NCBI RefSeq assembly: GCF_039794105.1
Contig: NZ_JBDIWA010000016.1
Location: 1 to 64,000 of the forward strand
Source of the DNA: Kuenenia sp039794105
Lineage (GTDB): Bacteria > Planctomycetota > Brocadiia > Brocadiales > Brocadiaceae
Direction of reading: 5' to 3'
DNA: 64,000 nt
This document shows, piece after piece, positions 53,222-62,721 of this stretch (positions are counted from its first letter, which is position 1; every line of letters begins with the position of its first letter). The notes under the pieces are model-generated. The model worked only from the letters and a program-made list of their open reading frames with translations, made no database searches and was not told the origin of the DNA. Made by a program: the position numbers and the translations under genes.

Positions 53222-54841
53222 ATGGCAGCAAAGCAGTTGATTTATGATGAAATTGCCAGAGGGTCGCTTCAGAAGGGGATAAAACAATTAGCAGACGCCG
53301 TCCGGGTAACGATGGGGCCTACCGGAAGGAATGTGATACTGGAAAAGGGTTTTGGCGCCCCCTCTGTTACAAAGGATGGTGTAACTGTCGCAAAAGAGGT
53401 TGAATTAAAAAATCCCTTTGAAAATATGGGCGCTAAAATGGTGTGTGAAGTGGCGTCAAAAACCAGTGATATTGCAGGTGATGGCACCACTACTGCAACC
53501 ATTCTGGCAGAGGCGATTTTCAATGAGGGGATGAAGTATGTCACGGCAGGTGCTAACCCTATGGCACTCAAAAGAGGTATTGACAGGGCGGTGGACGTTG
53601 TGGTCGCAGAACTGAAACAGTTAAGCATCCCCATAAAAGGACGCGCAGAGATTGCGCAAGTGGGTACAATTTCTGCAAACAATGATGCTTCTATTGGAAA
53701 TCTTCTGGCAGACGCGATGGATAAGGTAGGGAAAGACGGCGTGATTACGGTTGAAGAGGCGAAGGGGATAGAGACTACTTTAGAAATTGTTGAAGGTATG
53801 CAGTTTGACAAGGGGTATCTCTCACCTTACTTCATAACGGATGCTCAAAATATGGAAGTGGTGCTGGAAAATGCATATGTATTGATTCACGAAAAGAAGA
53901 TATCCAGCATGAGAGATCTCCTGCCCTTGCTGGAAAAGATTGCCGGCAGCGGAAAGCCATTTTTGATAATTTCCGAGGATGTTGAAGGTGAAGCGCTGGC
54001 AACTCTCGTTGTGAATAAGCTGCGCGGCGTATTAAGCTGCGCGGCGGTTAAGGCTCCGGGGTTTGGCGACCGCAGAAAGGCTATGCTGGAAGATATCGCA
54101 ATATTGACGAACGGAAAGGCAATTACCGAAGATTTGGGATTAAAGCTGGAGAATATCGGGATAGAAGATCTTGGAGTGGCAAAGAGGATTACCATAAATA
54201 AAGATAACACGACAATAATCGAAGGTGCGGCTACGAAAGAAAACATTCAGGCAAGGATCCGGCAAATCAAAAATCAGATTGAACAGACAACGTCAAACTA
54301 TGATAAAGAAAAACTCAGCGAGAGGCTTGCGAAGCTGGCTGGCGGGGTTGCGGTAATACACGTTGGGGCGGCAACTGAGGTCGAGATGAATGAGAAAAAG
54401 GCGCGCGTGGAAGATGCTTTACATGCAACCAGGGCTGCTGTTGAGGAAGGTATTGTGCCCGGAGGAGGCGTTGCTTTCATACGTACTATACCTGCGCTGA
54501 AAGAGGCAAGTAAAAATGTTGATGGCGATGAGAAGATCGGTATGGATTTAATTGCAAAAGTGCTGGAAGCTCCCTTACGGCAAATTGCGAATAATACCGG
54601 GGCGGACGGCTCGGTGGTTTTTGAGGAAATGAAGGGACTTTCCGCAAATATGGGCTATAATGCCAATACTGGCGAGTATGTTGATATGTTCGTGGCGGGT
54701 ATTGTTGATCCTGCGAAAGTATCGAGAGTGGCATTGCAAAATTCGGCAAGTGTCGCCGGTTTATTGCTGACAACTGAGACTATGCTGACAGAATATAAAG
54801 AGGATGAGGATGAAAAAATTATAAATGGCAGCATTCATTAA
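53222..54841 (+). CDS. groEL: chaperonin GroEL, copy 2 (no GGM tail)
   Basis: 539 residues. RVTMGPTGRNVILEKGFGAP, DIAGDGTTTATILAEAIFNE and ALHATRAAVEEGIVPGGGVA are intact, so ATPase function is expected. The tail is TEYKEDEDEKIINGSIH, acidic and without Gly-Gly-Met repeats. It clearly differs from copy 1 through most of its length, so this is an old paralogue rather than a fresh duplication. A specialised client set is plausible. Confidence 0.95.
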   Translation: MAAKQLIYDEIARGSLQKGIKQLADAVRVTMGPTGRNVILEKGFGAPSVTKDGVTVAKEVELKNPFENMGAKMVCEVASKTSDIAGDGTTTATILAEAIFNEGMKYVTAGANPMALKRGIDRAVDVVVAELKQLSIPIKGRAEIAQVGTISANNDASIGNLLADAMDKVGKDGVITVEEAKGIETTLEIVEGMQFDKGYLSPYFITDAQNMEVVLENAYVLIHEKKISSMRDLLPLLEKIAGSGKPFLIISEDVEGEALATLVVNKLRGVLSCAAVKAPGFGDRRKAMLEDIAILTNGKAITEDLGLKLENIGIEDLGVAKRITINKDNTTIIEGAATKENIQARIRQIKNQIEQTTSNYDKEKLSERLAKLAGGVAVIHVGAATEVEMNEKKARVEDALHATRAAVEEGIVPGGGVAFIRTIPALKEASKNVDGDEKIGMDLIAKVLEAPLRQIANNTGADGSVVFEEMKGLSANMGYNANTGEYVDMFVAGIVDPAKVSRVALQNSASVAGLLLTTETMLTEYKEDEDEKIINGSIH

Positions 54842-54875
54842 AATAATTTCTGAACTACGACTCATTATTAAAGTG

Positions 54876-54901
54876 AAAAGGCTGCTACATGTAGCCTTTT
54901 T
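54876..54901 (+). terminator. intrinsic terminator after groEL2
   Basis: AAAAGGCT pairs with AGCCTTTT around GCTACATGT, followed by TTTGCTTTT. It ends the groEL1-groES-groEL2 unit 34 bases after the stop. Confidence 0.75.
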
Positions 54902-54903
54902 GC

Positions 54904-55225
54904 TTTTCTACACACCACCACACTGTCATAAAAATCAGATACCCCTTCGCAGGTGATTTAAAATGACCATGTCAAAGCAGGAAAAACTATTAAGAACACA
55001 AGGAAATAGTGGTGACGTTCTGTGGCGACAATTAATGAATTGCCGCTACAGGGCTTAATACCCTGTGATTGCAAAAACCCTTCAAAAGGTGGACAAGGTT
55101 TTAAGGCCGTACTGACGGCAGAATGGGTGTTTTAAAACTTCCTTGATTTTATTCTGTTCTATGCACTATAATTTTTTTGGCGCTTTTTAAATAATTAGAG
55201 ATAAAATTCGAAAAATAAAATACTT
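54904..55225. other. intergenic region before dnaJ with small hairpins
   Basis: No gene seen. ACAGGG-CTTAATA-CCCTGT (55048-55066) and GCCGT-ACTG-ACGGC (55106-55119) are hairpins within a stretch that also contains AAAACCC/GGGTGTTTT complement pieces. It may be a structured RNA or an element remnant. dnaJ has no clear ribosome binding site. Confidence 0.35.
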
Positions 55226-56344
55226 ATGGGACGAGATTACTATCAAATATTGGGAGTAAGCAGGAACGCGGGCAGCGATGAAATAAAAAAAGCGTATCGA
55301 CAACTGGCGATGAAATATCACCCCGATAGAAATCCCGGTAATAAAGAATCTGAACAAATGTTTAAAGAAGCGGCGGAAGCATATGGAGTGTTGAGTGACG
55401 CCGAAAAGAAGAAATTATATGATCAATACGGAGAAGAAGGCCTAAGGGCTACAGGCACTCGTGGTTACAGCTCCTATGAGGATATCTTTGATGCGTTTGG
55501 AGATATATTTGGTGGCGGAAGTATTTTCGATGAATTTTTTGGCAGGGGAAGAGGCGGTGGAGAAGCCGGTAAAAGAGGAGCAAGTTTAAAATGTGATATC
55601 GAGATGGGGTTTAAAGAAGTTGCTACCGGCGTAGAGAAAAAGATCGAACTTATGCGAAGGGAAATATGCGATGCTTGCCGTGGTACCGGCGCTAAGGAAG
55701 GCACTTCTCCGGTTACGTGTCCTTACTGCGGAGGGAGGGGACAGGTGCAACAATCGCAAGGGTTCTTCACATTGCGCACTACATGTCCTAAATGCCGTGG
55801 CAATGGTAAAATTATCGAATCGCCATGCAGAAAATGCGGCGGAACAAAACGATATCCAAGGAGGGCGACAATATCAGTACAGATCCCGGCAGGGGTCGAA
55901 GATGGCACAAGACTGAGACTGACGGGACAGGGCGAACCCGGCGAGAATGGAGCACCTTCCGGTGATTTGTATTGTGATGTCCACGTCACACCTCATCCAA
56001 TCTTTCAAAGGCATGGAAACGATGTATTATGTGAAGTCCCTATTAGTTTTGCACAGGCGGCATTAGGTTGCAAAATTGATGTCCCTACATTATCGGGCAA
56101 TATCATTCAGGTGAAAGTGCCAAAGGGCATACAAAATAATGAGATTATCCCTATTAAGGGTGAAGGGTTCCCTAATATACACAGGCATGGCAAAGGTAAT
56201 TTGCTGGTTCAGGTGGTAGTTGAAACACCAACAAAGATTTCTTCGCGCCAGGAAGAATTGTTAAAAGAATTTGCCGAGCTGGAAAAAAATAATATTTCTT
56301 CCAGACAAAAGAAGTTTATTGAAAAAATGAAACAGATATCATAA
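55226..56344 (+). CDS. dnaJ: chaperone DnaJ
   Basis: 372 residues. J domain with YHPDRNPGNKESEQ (HPD), Gly/Phe-rich region (EDIFDAFGDIFGGGSIFDEF), four zinc motifs (CDACRGTG, CPYCGGRG, CPKCRGNG, CRKCGGTK; the last has Lys for the final Gly) and the C-terminal substrate domain. It stimulates DnaK. dnaK and grpE are not in the window. Confidence 0.95.
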   Translation: MGRDYYQILGVSRNAGSDEIKKAYRQLAMKYHPDRNPGNKESEQMFKEAAEAYGVLSDAEKKKLYDQYGEEGLRATGTRGYSSYEDIFDAFGDIFGGGSIFDEFFGRGRGGGEAGKRGASLKCDIEMGFKEVATGVEKKIELMRREICDACRGTGAKEGTSPVTCPYCGGRGQVQQSQGFFTLRTTCPKCRGNGKIIESPCRKCGGTKRYPRRATISVQIPAGVEDGTRLRLTGQGEPGENGAPSGDLYCDVHVTPHPIFQRHGNDVLCEVPISFAQAALGCKIDVPTLSGNIIQVKVPKGIQNNEIIPIKGEGFPNIHRHGKGNLLVQVVVETPTKISSRQEELLKEFAELEKNNISSRQKKFIEKMKQIS

Positions 56345-56420
56345 CATTTTTTATTGAAAGGAGGTACAGCTTAATTGTATTGCGGCGATTTTGTGCTGCT
56401 GTAAAAATTAAGTATGATAT

Positions 56421-56708
56421 ATGCCAACATACGAATACAAGTGTAATGAATGCAGTCATGGATTTGAAATGTTTCAATCTATAAAATCAGATCCGGTAAA
56501 GGAATGCCCTTCCTGTGGACGTTCTTCTGTGGAAAGAATTATTGGGTCGGGTGGGGCAATAATTTTTAAAGGTTCAGGGTTTTACCAGACGGATTACCGG
56601 AGCGAAGAATATAAATCCAGTGCAAAAAAAGAATCAGAAATAGCAAAGCCGGAAACAAAGGATAAAAAACAAGAGAAAAAGACAGAAAAAACGCATGCAG
56701 AAAATTAA
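56421..56708 (+). CDS. FmdB-type zinc-ribbon protein
   Basis: 95 residues. MPTYEYKCNECSHGFEMFQS and VKECPSCGRSSVERIIGSGG form the FmdB zinc ribbon (CxxC...CxxC), ending in a basic/acidic low-complexity tail rich in Lys and Glu. Proteins of this family are regulators or ribosome-associated, with unclear roles. It overlaps the yacG start by 14 bases. Confidence 0.82.
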   Translation: MPTYEYKCNECSHGFEMFQSIKSDPVKECPSCGRSSVERIIGSGGAIIFKGSGFYQTDYRSEEYKSSAKKESEIAKPETKDKKQEKKTEKTHAEN

Positions 56709-56898
56709 TTGTCCGAATTGCAGAAAAATACTCTTCTACCAGTTGATTAAGGATTTGCCCTATTTCCCTTTTTGCAGCAACAGGTGCAAATTGGTTGATT
56801 TTGGCGCCTGGATGAATGAGAGCTATTGTATCGAGGAACCGATAGGGAGTGACGGGTCAACATGTGTAGATGAAAAGGGAGAGGAAATGGATGGTTAA
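56695..56898 (+). CDS. yacG: DNA gyrase inhibitor YacG-like zinc protein
   Basis: 67 residues. INCPNCRKILFYQ and PFCSNRCKLVDFGAWMNESY form the YacG four-cysteine zinc site and DxxxW(L/M)NE motif. E. coli YacG binds GyrB. It overlaps both neighbours, suggesting translational coupling. Confidence 0.8.
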   Translation: MQKINCPNCRKILFYQLIKDLPYFPFCSNRCKLVDFGAWMNESYCIEEPIGSDGSTCVDEKGEEMDG

Positions 56899-58096
56899 AA
56901 CAAAGACACACGTACATAGCTGGCGTGATATTTTTGTTGCTTTTAAAATGGCATTTGATCCTAAGATGATGTTTCTCGGATATGCAGGCCTTCTTATCAG
57001 TTTGGCTTGGTGTGTGATGGCGGCGTCTTTTTTTTCTGCACTAAAAATAATAAATTTATCACCGTTCTTTTTTACGAAAATTATTTTATTCCCGATGCGG
57101 GATAATTGCCCCATACATGGAGCAAATTTTTCATCTGCCGCAGCGATGTTCAGCGTGGGCGGATTTATATTCTTTATAACAATTGTTATGGGACTCCTGG
57201 GAATATGGTCATTTTTTGGCGGTGCAATTACCAGAATAGCTGCACTCGATTATGCGAGGGATGAAAATGTTAGGTTAATAGATGCTGTTGCATTCGCCAG
57301 GAAAAAATTCTGGTCCTTTTTTTGGTCGCCAATGATTCCTTTTATAGGGGTGTTTTTTTTCGGAATATGTAATGTAACTGGCGGTTTAATAGGAAGGATA
57401 CCGGTATTGGGGGAATGTGTGGTTGCTTTAGGGTTTCCCTTTGCCTTTGTTGCCGGCTTAATGATGGTGTTGGTCGGGATAATTGGTGTATTGGGTATGT
57501 GTTTTATGTATCCAACCATTAGCGCCGAAGGGTCGGATGCATTTGACGCGGTAAGCCGTGCATACAGTTATGTAATTTCAAGGCCAAAACAGTTTTTGGG
57601 GTATTGTGGGATATATATAGTGTATGGCATTATTTGCGTTTCTATAGTTGCTTTTTTTGCATGGCTGGTGATTCATCTGTCTTTCTGTACGGTAGGATTT
57701 GGGATGGGAGAAAAATTTTACACCGTTAAAGCATATATACTGCAACGATGTAATATTGCGTGTCTCGGCTTTTGCATGAAGCCTGCTGACGAATCAAAGA
57801 CCGCGGTATCTGTTCTTACCGGATGGTCTCTGAATTTCCTTGCGGGCATGTTGATTGTTTATATTTTTTGTATTAAATTGGCCGTATGGAATTTTTTTAT
57901 CAACTATGTATTTTCCGCAAAAACAGTTATTTATTTTTTATTGAGAAAAGAAATAGATAGTACCAATGTTACCGATGTGTATTTGGAAAATAACAATCAG
58001 AATGAACTGACGGCTGATATTAAAAATGATGATATAAAAAAACTTTCCGAAAATACAAACAATAATGATGTTCGGAGTGACCAATTTAAGGAATAA
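56891..58096 (+). CDS. multi-pass membrane protein of unknown function
   Basis: 401 residues from the ATG at 56891, preceded by GGGAGAGG; an ATG 7 codons earlier is inside yacG. About six membrane helices are visible (for example LGYAGLLISLAWCVMAASFF, FFITIVMGLLGIWSFFGGAI, FAFVAGLMMVLVGIIGVLGM). A segment FDAVSRAYSYVISRPKQFLG resembles DUF4013/YciC-type membrane proteins. The C-terminal 50 residues are Asn/Asp-rich and likely cytoplasmic. The role is unknown. Confidence 0.7.
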   Translation: MVKTKTHVHSWRDIFVAFKMAFDPKMMFLGYAGLLISLAWCVMAASFFSALKIINLSPFFFTKIILFPMRDNCPIHGANFSSAAAMFSVGGFIFFITIVMGLLGIWSFFGGAITRIAALDYARDENVRLIDAVAFARKKFWSFFWSPMIPFIGVFFFGICNVTGGLIGRIPVLGECVVALGFPFAFVAGLMMVLVGIIGVLGMCFMYPTISAEGSDAFDAVSRAYSYVISRPKQFLGYCGIYIVYGIICVSIVAFFAWLVIHLSFCTVGFGMGEKFYTVKAYILQRCNIACLGFCMKPADESKTAVSVLTGWSLNFLAGMLIVYIFCIKLAVWNFFINYVFSAKTVIYFLLRKEIDSTNVTDVYLENNNQNELTADIKNDDIKKLSENTNNNDVRSDQFKE

Positions 58097-58248
58097 TTCT
58101 ATTGCCTTGCCAATTCACTTCACTTCATGCAGAGCGTCAAATGCATTTCCTTCCATACTGCTTGATGGCGCTGTGACACAATAAATAATTGTGACAGGTC
58201 TTTTAAAAATCCAACCTAATTTAACGTTTAGAAATTTAATGTTTTGTT

Positions 58249-58325
58249 GTAGAGACGCATTGCACGCGTCTCTTCTCTTTATATCATTAATTGTATTACA
58301 CAAGACGCGTGCAATGCGTCTCTAC
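58249..58325. repeat. 23-bp perfect inverted repeat (GTAGAGACGCATTGCACGCG)
   Basis: GTAGAGACGCATTGCACGCG plus TCT at 58249-58271 is exactly inverted at 58303-58325 with a 31-base A/T-rich loop. It fills the space before der. It is of the intergenic palindromic repeat kind seen in many genomes and not followed by a T run. Confidence 0.75.
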
Positions 58326-58395
58326 ATTAACGTGACAACAGAACAAAGTCGCTGCCAAAGCAGCCTAATTTAATAGCAATCAATTTGGGGTAAAA

Positions 58396-59736
58396 ATGCA
58401 GATACCTGTAGCAGTAATTGTTGGAAGGCCAAACGTGGGAAAATCTGCGTTGTTTAATTGTTTTTCCAGACGGAGAATCTCTATTGTTGAACCTACCTCC
58501 GGTGTAACCAGAGACCGGGTATCAACTGAAATACGCCATAAGGACTATGTATTTGAGTTGGTCGACACAGGCGGCATGGGGATAACAGATTCGGACGGCC
58601 TTACAGAAGATATTGAGATGCAGATAGAAGTAGCGCTTGCGGCGGCAGATGTTGTTCTTTTTGTTGTTGACGTACGTGAAGGCATCACTCCTTTAGATAG
58701 AATTGTCGCAGAAAGATTACGGCATGTAAAAAAGGAAGTAATCCTTATCGCAAATAAGGTCGATACTCCGAAATTTGAGCATTCAATGGGCGAATTTAAC
58801 AAACTGGGTTTTGGAGAACCACACCCGGTTTCTGCAATAGAAGGATATGGACGTTCGGACTTGCTTGACAAAATCATTTCTCTTTTTCCTCTGCAGGAAC
58901 CTTACGACAATACAGATTCCGAACCTATTATGAAAATGGCAATAGTGGGGAAGCGAAATGCGGGAAAATCCACTTTGATTAATACCCTTGCCAGAAAGCA
59001 ACGTGTCATTGTAAGCGAGGTACCTGGAACGACAAGGGATTCAATTGACGTGAAATTTGAAATGGATAATAAACAGTTTTTAGCAATAGATACCGCCGGT
59101 GTACGCAAAAAAAGCCAGGTAAAAGATTCTATCGAATTTTACAGCATGGCTCGTGCGGAAAGGTCTATCCGGCGGGCAGATGTGGTATTGTTCCTGATTG
59201 ATGCAACCCTCAAAATCTCAGATGTAGATAAGAAGTTAGGGGCGTACATCGACCTGGAAAGAAAACCATGTGTGATCGTTATTAACAAATGGGATTTGGT
59301 TAAGGGCATTGAAACAGAAGAATATCATGAGTATATAAATAAAAGCCTGCCGGGTCTTTCGTTTGCCCCCATTTCATTTATTAGCGCCAAAAACAACGAT
59401 CACGTTGCCGAGATGATTCACCTTGCGATGGATCTTTATGAGCAGGCCAATACAAGGGTTTCAACGTCGGAGTTAAATAAAGTGGTAGAAGATGCCCTGA
59501 AGTTGCAACGTCCAGGGCAAAGAAAGTCAAAAACACCGAGGATATATTACAGCACCCAAATAAGTGTCGCCCCGCCTACATTTGTAATATTTGTAAATGA
59601 CCCCACACTTTTTGATAATAATTATGAGCGATACCTTTGTAACCAGCTTCGCAGCAAACTGGCATTCCCGGAAATTCCTCTTAAATTTTATTTCCGTCAA
59701 AGATCGCAGACAAAACAGAAAACGGAACATTCATAG
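58396..59736 (+). CDS. der: ribosome-assembly GTPase Der
   Basis: 446 residues. Two GTPase domains in tandem: GRPNVGKSALFNCFSRRRIS with DTGGMG, NKVD, then IVGKRNAGKSTLINTLARKQ with DTAGVRKK and NKWD, and the KH-like C-terminal domain (YYSTQISVAPPTFVIFVNDP). It acts in 50S subunit maturation. Confidence 0.95.
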   Translation: MQIPVAVIVGRPNVGKSALFNCFSRRRISIVEPTSGVTRDRVSTEIRHKDYVFELVDTGGMGITDSDGLTEDIEMQIEVALAAADVVLFVVDVREGITPLDRIVAERLRHVKKEVILIANKVDTPKFEHSMGEFNKLGFGEPHPVSAIEGYGRSDLLDKIISLFPLQEPYDNTDSEPIMKMAIVGKRNAGKSTLINTLARKQRVIVSEVPGTTRDSIDVKFEMDNKQFLAIDTAGVRKKSQVKDSIEFYSMARAERSIRRADVVLFLIDATLKISDVDKKLGAYIDLERKPCVIVINKWDLVKGIETEEYHEYINKSLPGLSFAPISFISAKNNDHVAEMIHLAMDLYEQANTRVSTSELNKVVEDALKLQRPGQRKSKTPRIYYSTQISVAPPTFVIFVNDPTLFDNNYERYLCNQLRSKLAFPEIPLKFYFRQRSQTKQKTEHS

Positions 59737-59860
59737 TTCATATTTAAATCAGGTAGTGGATTCAAAAGACAAAAACCCAACAAATTTTCCCTGTAAGTCT
59801 TTTCTATAGATAAACTGCAAATAAATTTCTTAAACCCATTCCCGAAGGCATCCAAAAACG

Positions 59861-60514
59861 TTGAAGAGCATAAAATATAATAGTTTTTATCTTGTTTTTT
59901 TGTTTATAATATCCTCTTTGATATGTACAAGTGTATTATCTGCAGGTGCTCGTGATAAATTGTTTTGGGATAGTAGATATAATACGGAGGAATATATTTT
60001 TGGCATGGAGCCTACCGTATTTTTAAAGGAACATATTAATCTTTTACCCAAAGGAAAAGCATTGGATGTTGCAACGGGCGAAGGCCGCAATGCCGTTTTT
60101 TTGGCAAAAAACGGGTTTGAGGTGGACTGCTGCGATATTTCTGCCATTGCCATTGAAAAGGCAAAAAAACTGGCAAAAGAAAACAACGTCCGCATTAATG
60201 CATTTGTAGCGGATTTGAAAGACTATAAATTGCCCAAAAATTCCTATGATGCAATAACCTGTTTTTACTACTTACAAAGGGATCTTATTCCTCAAATAAA
60301 GGACTCTCTCAAGGTCGGGGGGATGATTATGTACGAGACCTTTACCGTTGAGAATGCTGAACGCGGTTTTGACGGACCTAAGAACAAAGAATATTTGTTA
60401 AAACCGAATGAGCTGCTGTATTTTTTCATGGAGTTTAAGATTATTTATTACCGGGAACTCGTTTTAGACGATAAAAAGGCGATAGCAAGTTTAATTGCGG
60501 AAAAGCGTAAATGA
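59861..60514 (+). CDS. SAM-dependent methyltransferase with a signal sequence
   Basis: 217 residues, TTG start. A hydrophobic N-terminus (FYLVFLFIISSLICTSVLSA) precedes a TehB-type class I methyltransferase: FWDSRYNTEEYIFGMEPTVF, SAM motif ALDVATGEGRNAVFLAKNG, CCDISAIAIEKA and YDAITCFYYLQRDLI. An exported or membrane-anchored SAM enzyme is unusual because SAM is cytoplasmic. The stop overlaps the uvrD start by 4 bases. The substrate is unknown. Confidence 0.75.
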   Translation: MKSIKYNSFYLVFLFIISSLICTSVLSAGARDKLFWDSRYNTEEYIFGMEPTVFLKEHINLLPKGKALDVATGEGRNAVFLAKNGFEVDCCDISAIAIEKAKKLAKENNVRINAFVADLKDYKLPKNSYDAITCFYYLQRDLIPQIKDSLKVGGMIMYETFTVENAERGFDGPKNKEYLLKPNELLYFFMEFKIIYYRELVLDDKKAIASLIAEKRK

Positions 60515-62700
60515 AATTTTTAGAAGATGTTACGGACAAACAGCGCGAAGCGATTACCCATATTGACGGCCCTCTTTTGATTGTGGCGGGCGCCGGTAGC
60601 GGAAAAACACGGGTAATCACACGGCGTATCGGCTATTTAATGTCGGAAGGTATTTCCCCATACAATATATTGGCCATAACATTTACCAATAAGGCGGCAA
60701 ATGAAATGGCTGAAAGGGTGAAAAAGTTTTCCTCTCATAAAGGAATGTGGGTCTCCACATTCCACAAGATGTGCTCAAGAATTCTAAGAAAAGATATAGA
60801 ACTGCTTGGTTATTCAAAAGACTTTACCATTTACGATACGGTGGATCAATTGAACAGGATTAAATCCATCATGGCCGATTTAGAGATTGATACCGCCCAC
60901 TGGAAGCCGAGGAGCATTATAAGTTCCATCAGCAATGCCAAGAACAAACTTATCGACCATGAACGATTCGCTGCAACAGCATCAGATGTTTATCACCAAA
61001 TGGTTGCAAAAATTTATAAAAAATATAACGCCATGCTAAAATCCGGCAATGCCCTGGACTTTGATGACCTTCTCATAAAGACGGTTGAACTTTTAAAAAC
61101 ACGCCCGGACGTATTGTCGTCATATCAGGAACGGTTTAAATATATCCTCATCGATGAATATCAGGATACTAATTTTGTTCAATATGCTATTTCACGGCTG
61201 CTTGCACAGAAATACAAAAATATTTGTGTGACAGGAGACCCTGACCAGTCGATTTACGGCTGGCGCGGTGCGGATTTAAGAAACATAATGGATTTTGAAA
61301 AAGACTATCCCGACGCCAGGGTAGTGCTACTGGAGCAAAATTACCGTTCGACAAAGAACATCCTGCTGGCGGCATCGAGTGTTATTCAAAAAAATAAATA
61401 CCGGAAGCAGAAAGAAATCTGGACGGAAAATGAACATGGAGAAAAGATAAAAGCAATACATTGCGAGAATGAACATAGTGAGGCGGAAGAAATCGCAAAA
61501 ACAATCAGGACGCTGCGCGGAAATGGGATAAAATATACGGATATAGCCCTGTTTTATCGTACTAATGCGCAATCCAGGACGCTGGAAATAGCACTCAGAA
61601 ATGCCGGGATTCCCTATGTAATCGTTGGCGGCGTCGAATTTTACCGGCGGAAGGAGATAAAAGATATACTGGCGTATCTTAGATTATGCGTAAATCCATG
61701 CGATGACTCGGCGTTAGAACGCGCGATTAATACTCCGGCCCGCGGTATTGGAACTACCACCGTTAAAAAAGTAAAAGAATGGGCTGAGAGCCGGGACTCA
61801 ACACTATTTAACGCCATCGGGATTGTGGATGCAATTCACGAAGTCACCGGCAAATCTGCCGCTGCAATAAAAAGATTTTATGAACTTATTATGGTCTTGC
61901 GCCATATGCCGGAGACGTCGGTGGAAGAAACGCTTAAAAGCATAATTGACAAAACAGGGTATATCGATTTTCTCAGAAAGTCTGAAGAAAAAGAGTCTGA
62001 GGACCGCATAGCGAATGTGGAAGAATTGGTGAATGCTGCCCATGAATATGATGCAAACCATACTGACGGTTCTTTGCAGGGTTTTTTAGAGGAAGTGGCG
62101 CTGATTTCCGATTTGGATACGGTTGAAGACCTGGCGGAAGCGGTGACGCTTATGACATTGCATACGGCGAAGGGGCTGGAATTTCCTGTCGTGTTTATTT
62201 CCGGTATGGAAGAAGGTTTATTGCCTCATTCAGAATCACGGATTTCAGAGGAAGAAATTGAAGAAGAACGGCGGTTGTGCTATGTGGGCATAACCCGGGC
62301 GATGAAAAGGCTTTTTCTTACGTACACAAAAAGGAGGATGAGATACGGACAATTAATACCATGTGTCGCATCCCGGTTTTTAGATGAAATACATGCTGAC
62401 TGCATGGACAGGCTGGATAAGACGGAAAACCATTTTTCTTACGAATATCAGGGGAAGAGTAATTCATGGGAAAACGACGCAGTGGAAGCTTGCGATGTGT
62501 TATCAGAAAGTGACGTATTTCCCTCCGGAAATGCCCGGACTTTTTTAAACGGCGAGGTGGTACGGCATCCTGTGTTTGGCATCGGAAGGGTCCTGGAAAT
62601 GCAGGGAAGCAATGAGAAGGCAAGTGTTAAAGTGAGTTTTAATGTCGGCGGAACAAAGAATCTCATGCTGGCATATGCGAAATTGGAAAAAGTAACTTAG
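60511..62700 (+). CDS. pcrA: UvrD/PcrA/Rep-type DNA helicase
   Basis: 729 residues, normal for PcrA. LLIVAGAGSGKTRVITRRIG (motif I), AITFTNKAANEMAERV, LIDEYQDTNFVQY, GDPDQSIYGWRGADLRN, EQNYRSTKNIL, VTLMTLHTAKGLEFPVVF and ERRLCYVGITRAMKRL are the superfamily 1A motifs in order. The C-terminal VVRHPVFGIGRVLE matches PcrA's last domain. It removes proteins from DNA and works in repair. Confidence 0.94.
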   Translation: MKFLEDVTDKQREAITHIDGPLLIVAGAGSGKTRVITRRIGYLMSEGISPYNILAITFTNKAANEMAERVKKFSSHKGMWVSTFHKMCSRILRKDIELLGYSKDFTIYDTVDQLNRIKSIMADLEIDTAHWKPRSIISSISNAKNKLIDHERFAATASDVYHQMVAKIYKKYNAMLKSGNALDFDDLLIKTVELLKTRPDVLSSYQERFKYILIDEYQDTNFVQYAISRLLAQKYKNICVTGDPDQSIYGWRGADLRNIMDFEKDYPDARVVLLEQNYRSTKNILLAASSVIQKNKYRKQKEIWTENEHGEKIKAIHCENEHSEAEEIAKTIRTLRGNGIKYTDIALFYRTNAQSRTLEIALRNAGIPYVIVGGVEFYRRKEIKDILAYLRLCVNPCDDSALERAINTPARGIGTTTVKKVKEWAESRDSTLFNAIGIVDAIHEVTGKSAAAIKRFYELIMVLRHMPETSVEETLKSIIDKTGYIDFLRKSEEKESEDRIANVEELVNAAHEYDANHTDGSLQGFLEEVALISDLDTVEDLAEAVTLMTLHTAKGLEFPVVFISGMEEGLLPHSESRISEEEIEEERRLCYVGITRAMKRLFLTYTKRRMRYGQLIPCVASRFLDEIHADCMDRLDKTENHFSYEYQGKSNSWENDAVEACDVLSESDVFPSGNARTFLNGEVVRHPVFGIGRVLEMQGSNEKASVKVSFNVGGTKNLMLAYAKLEKVT

Positions 62701-62721
62701 GATGAAAAGAAGGAAGGTATA

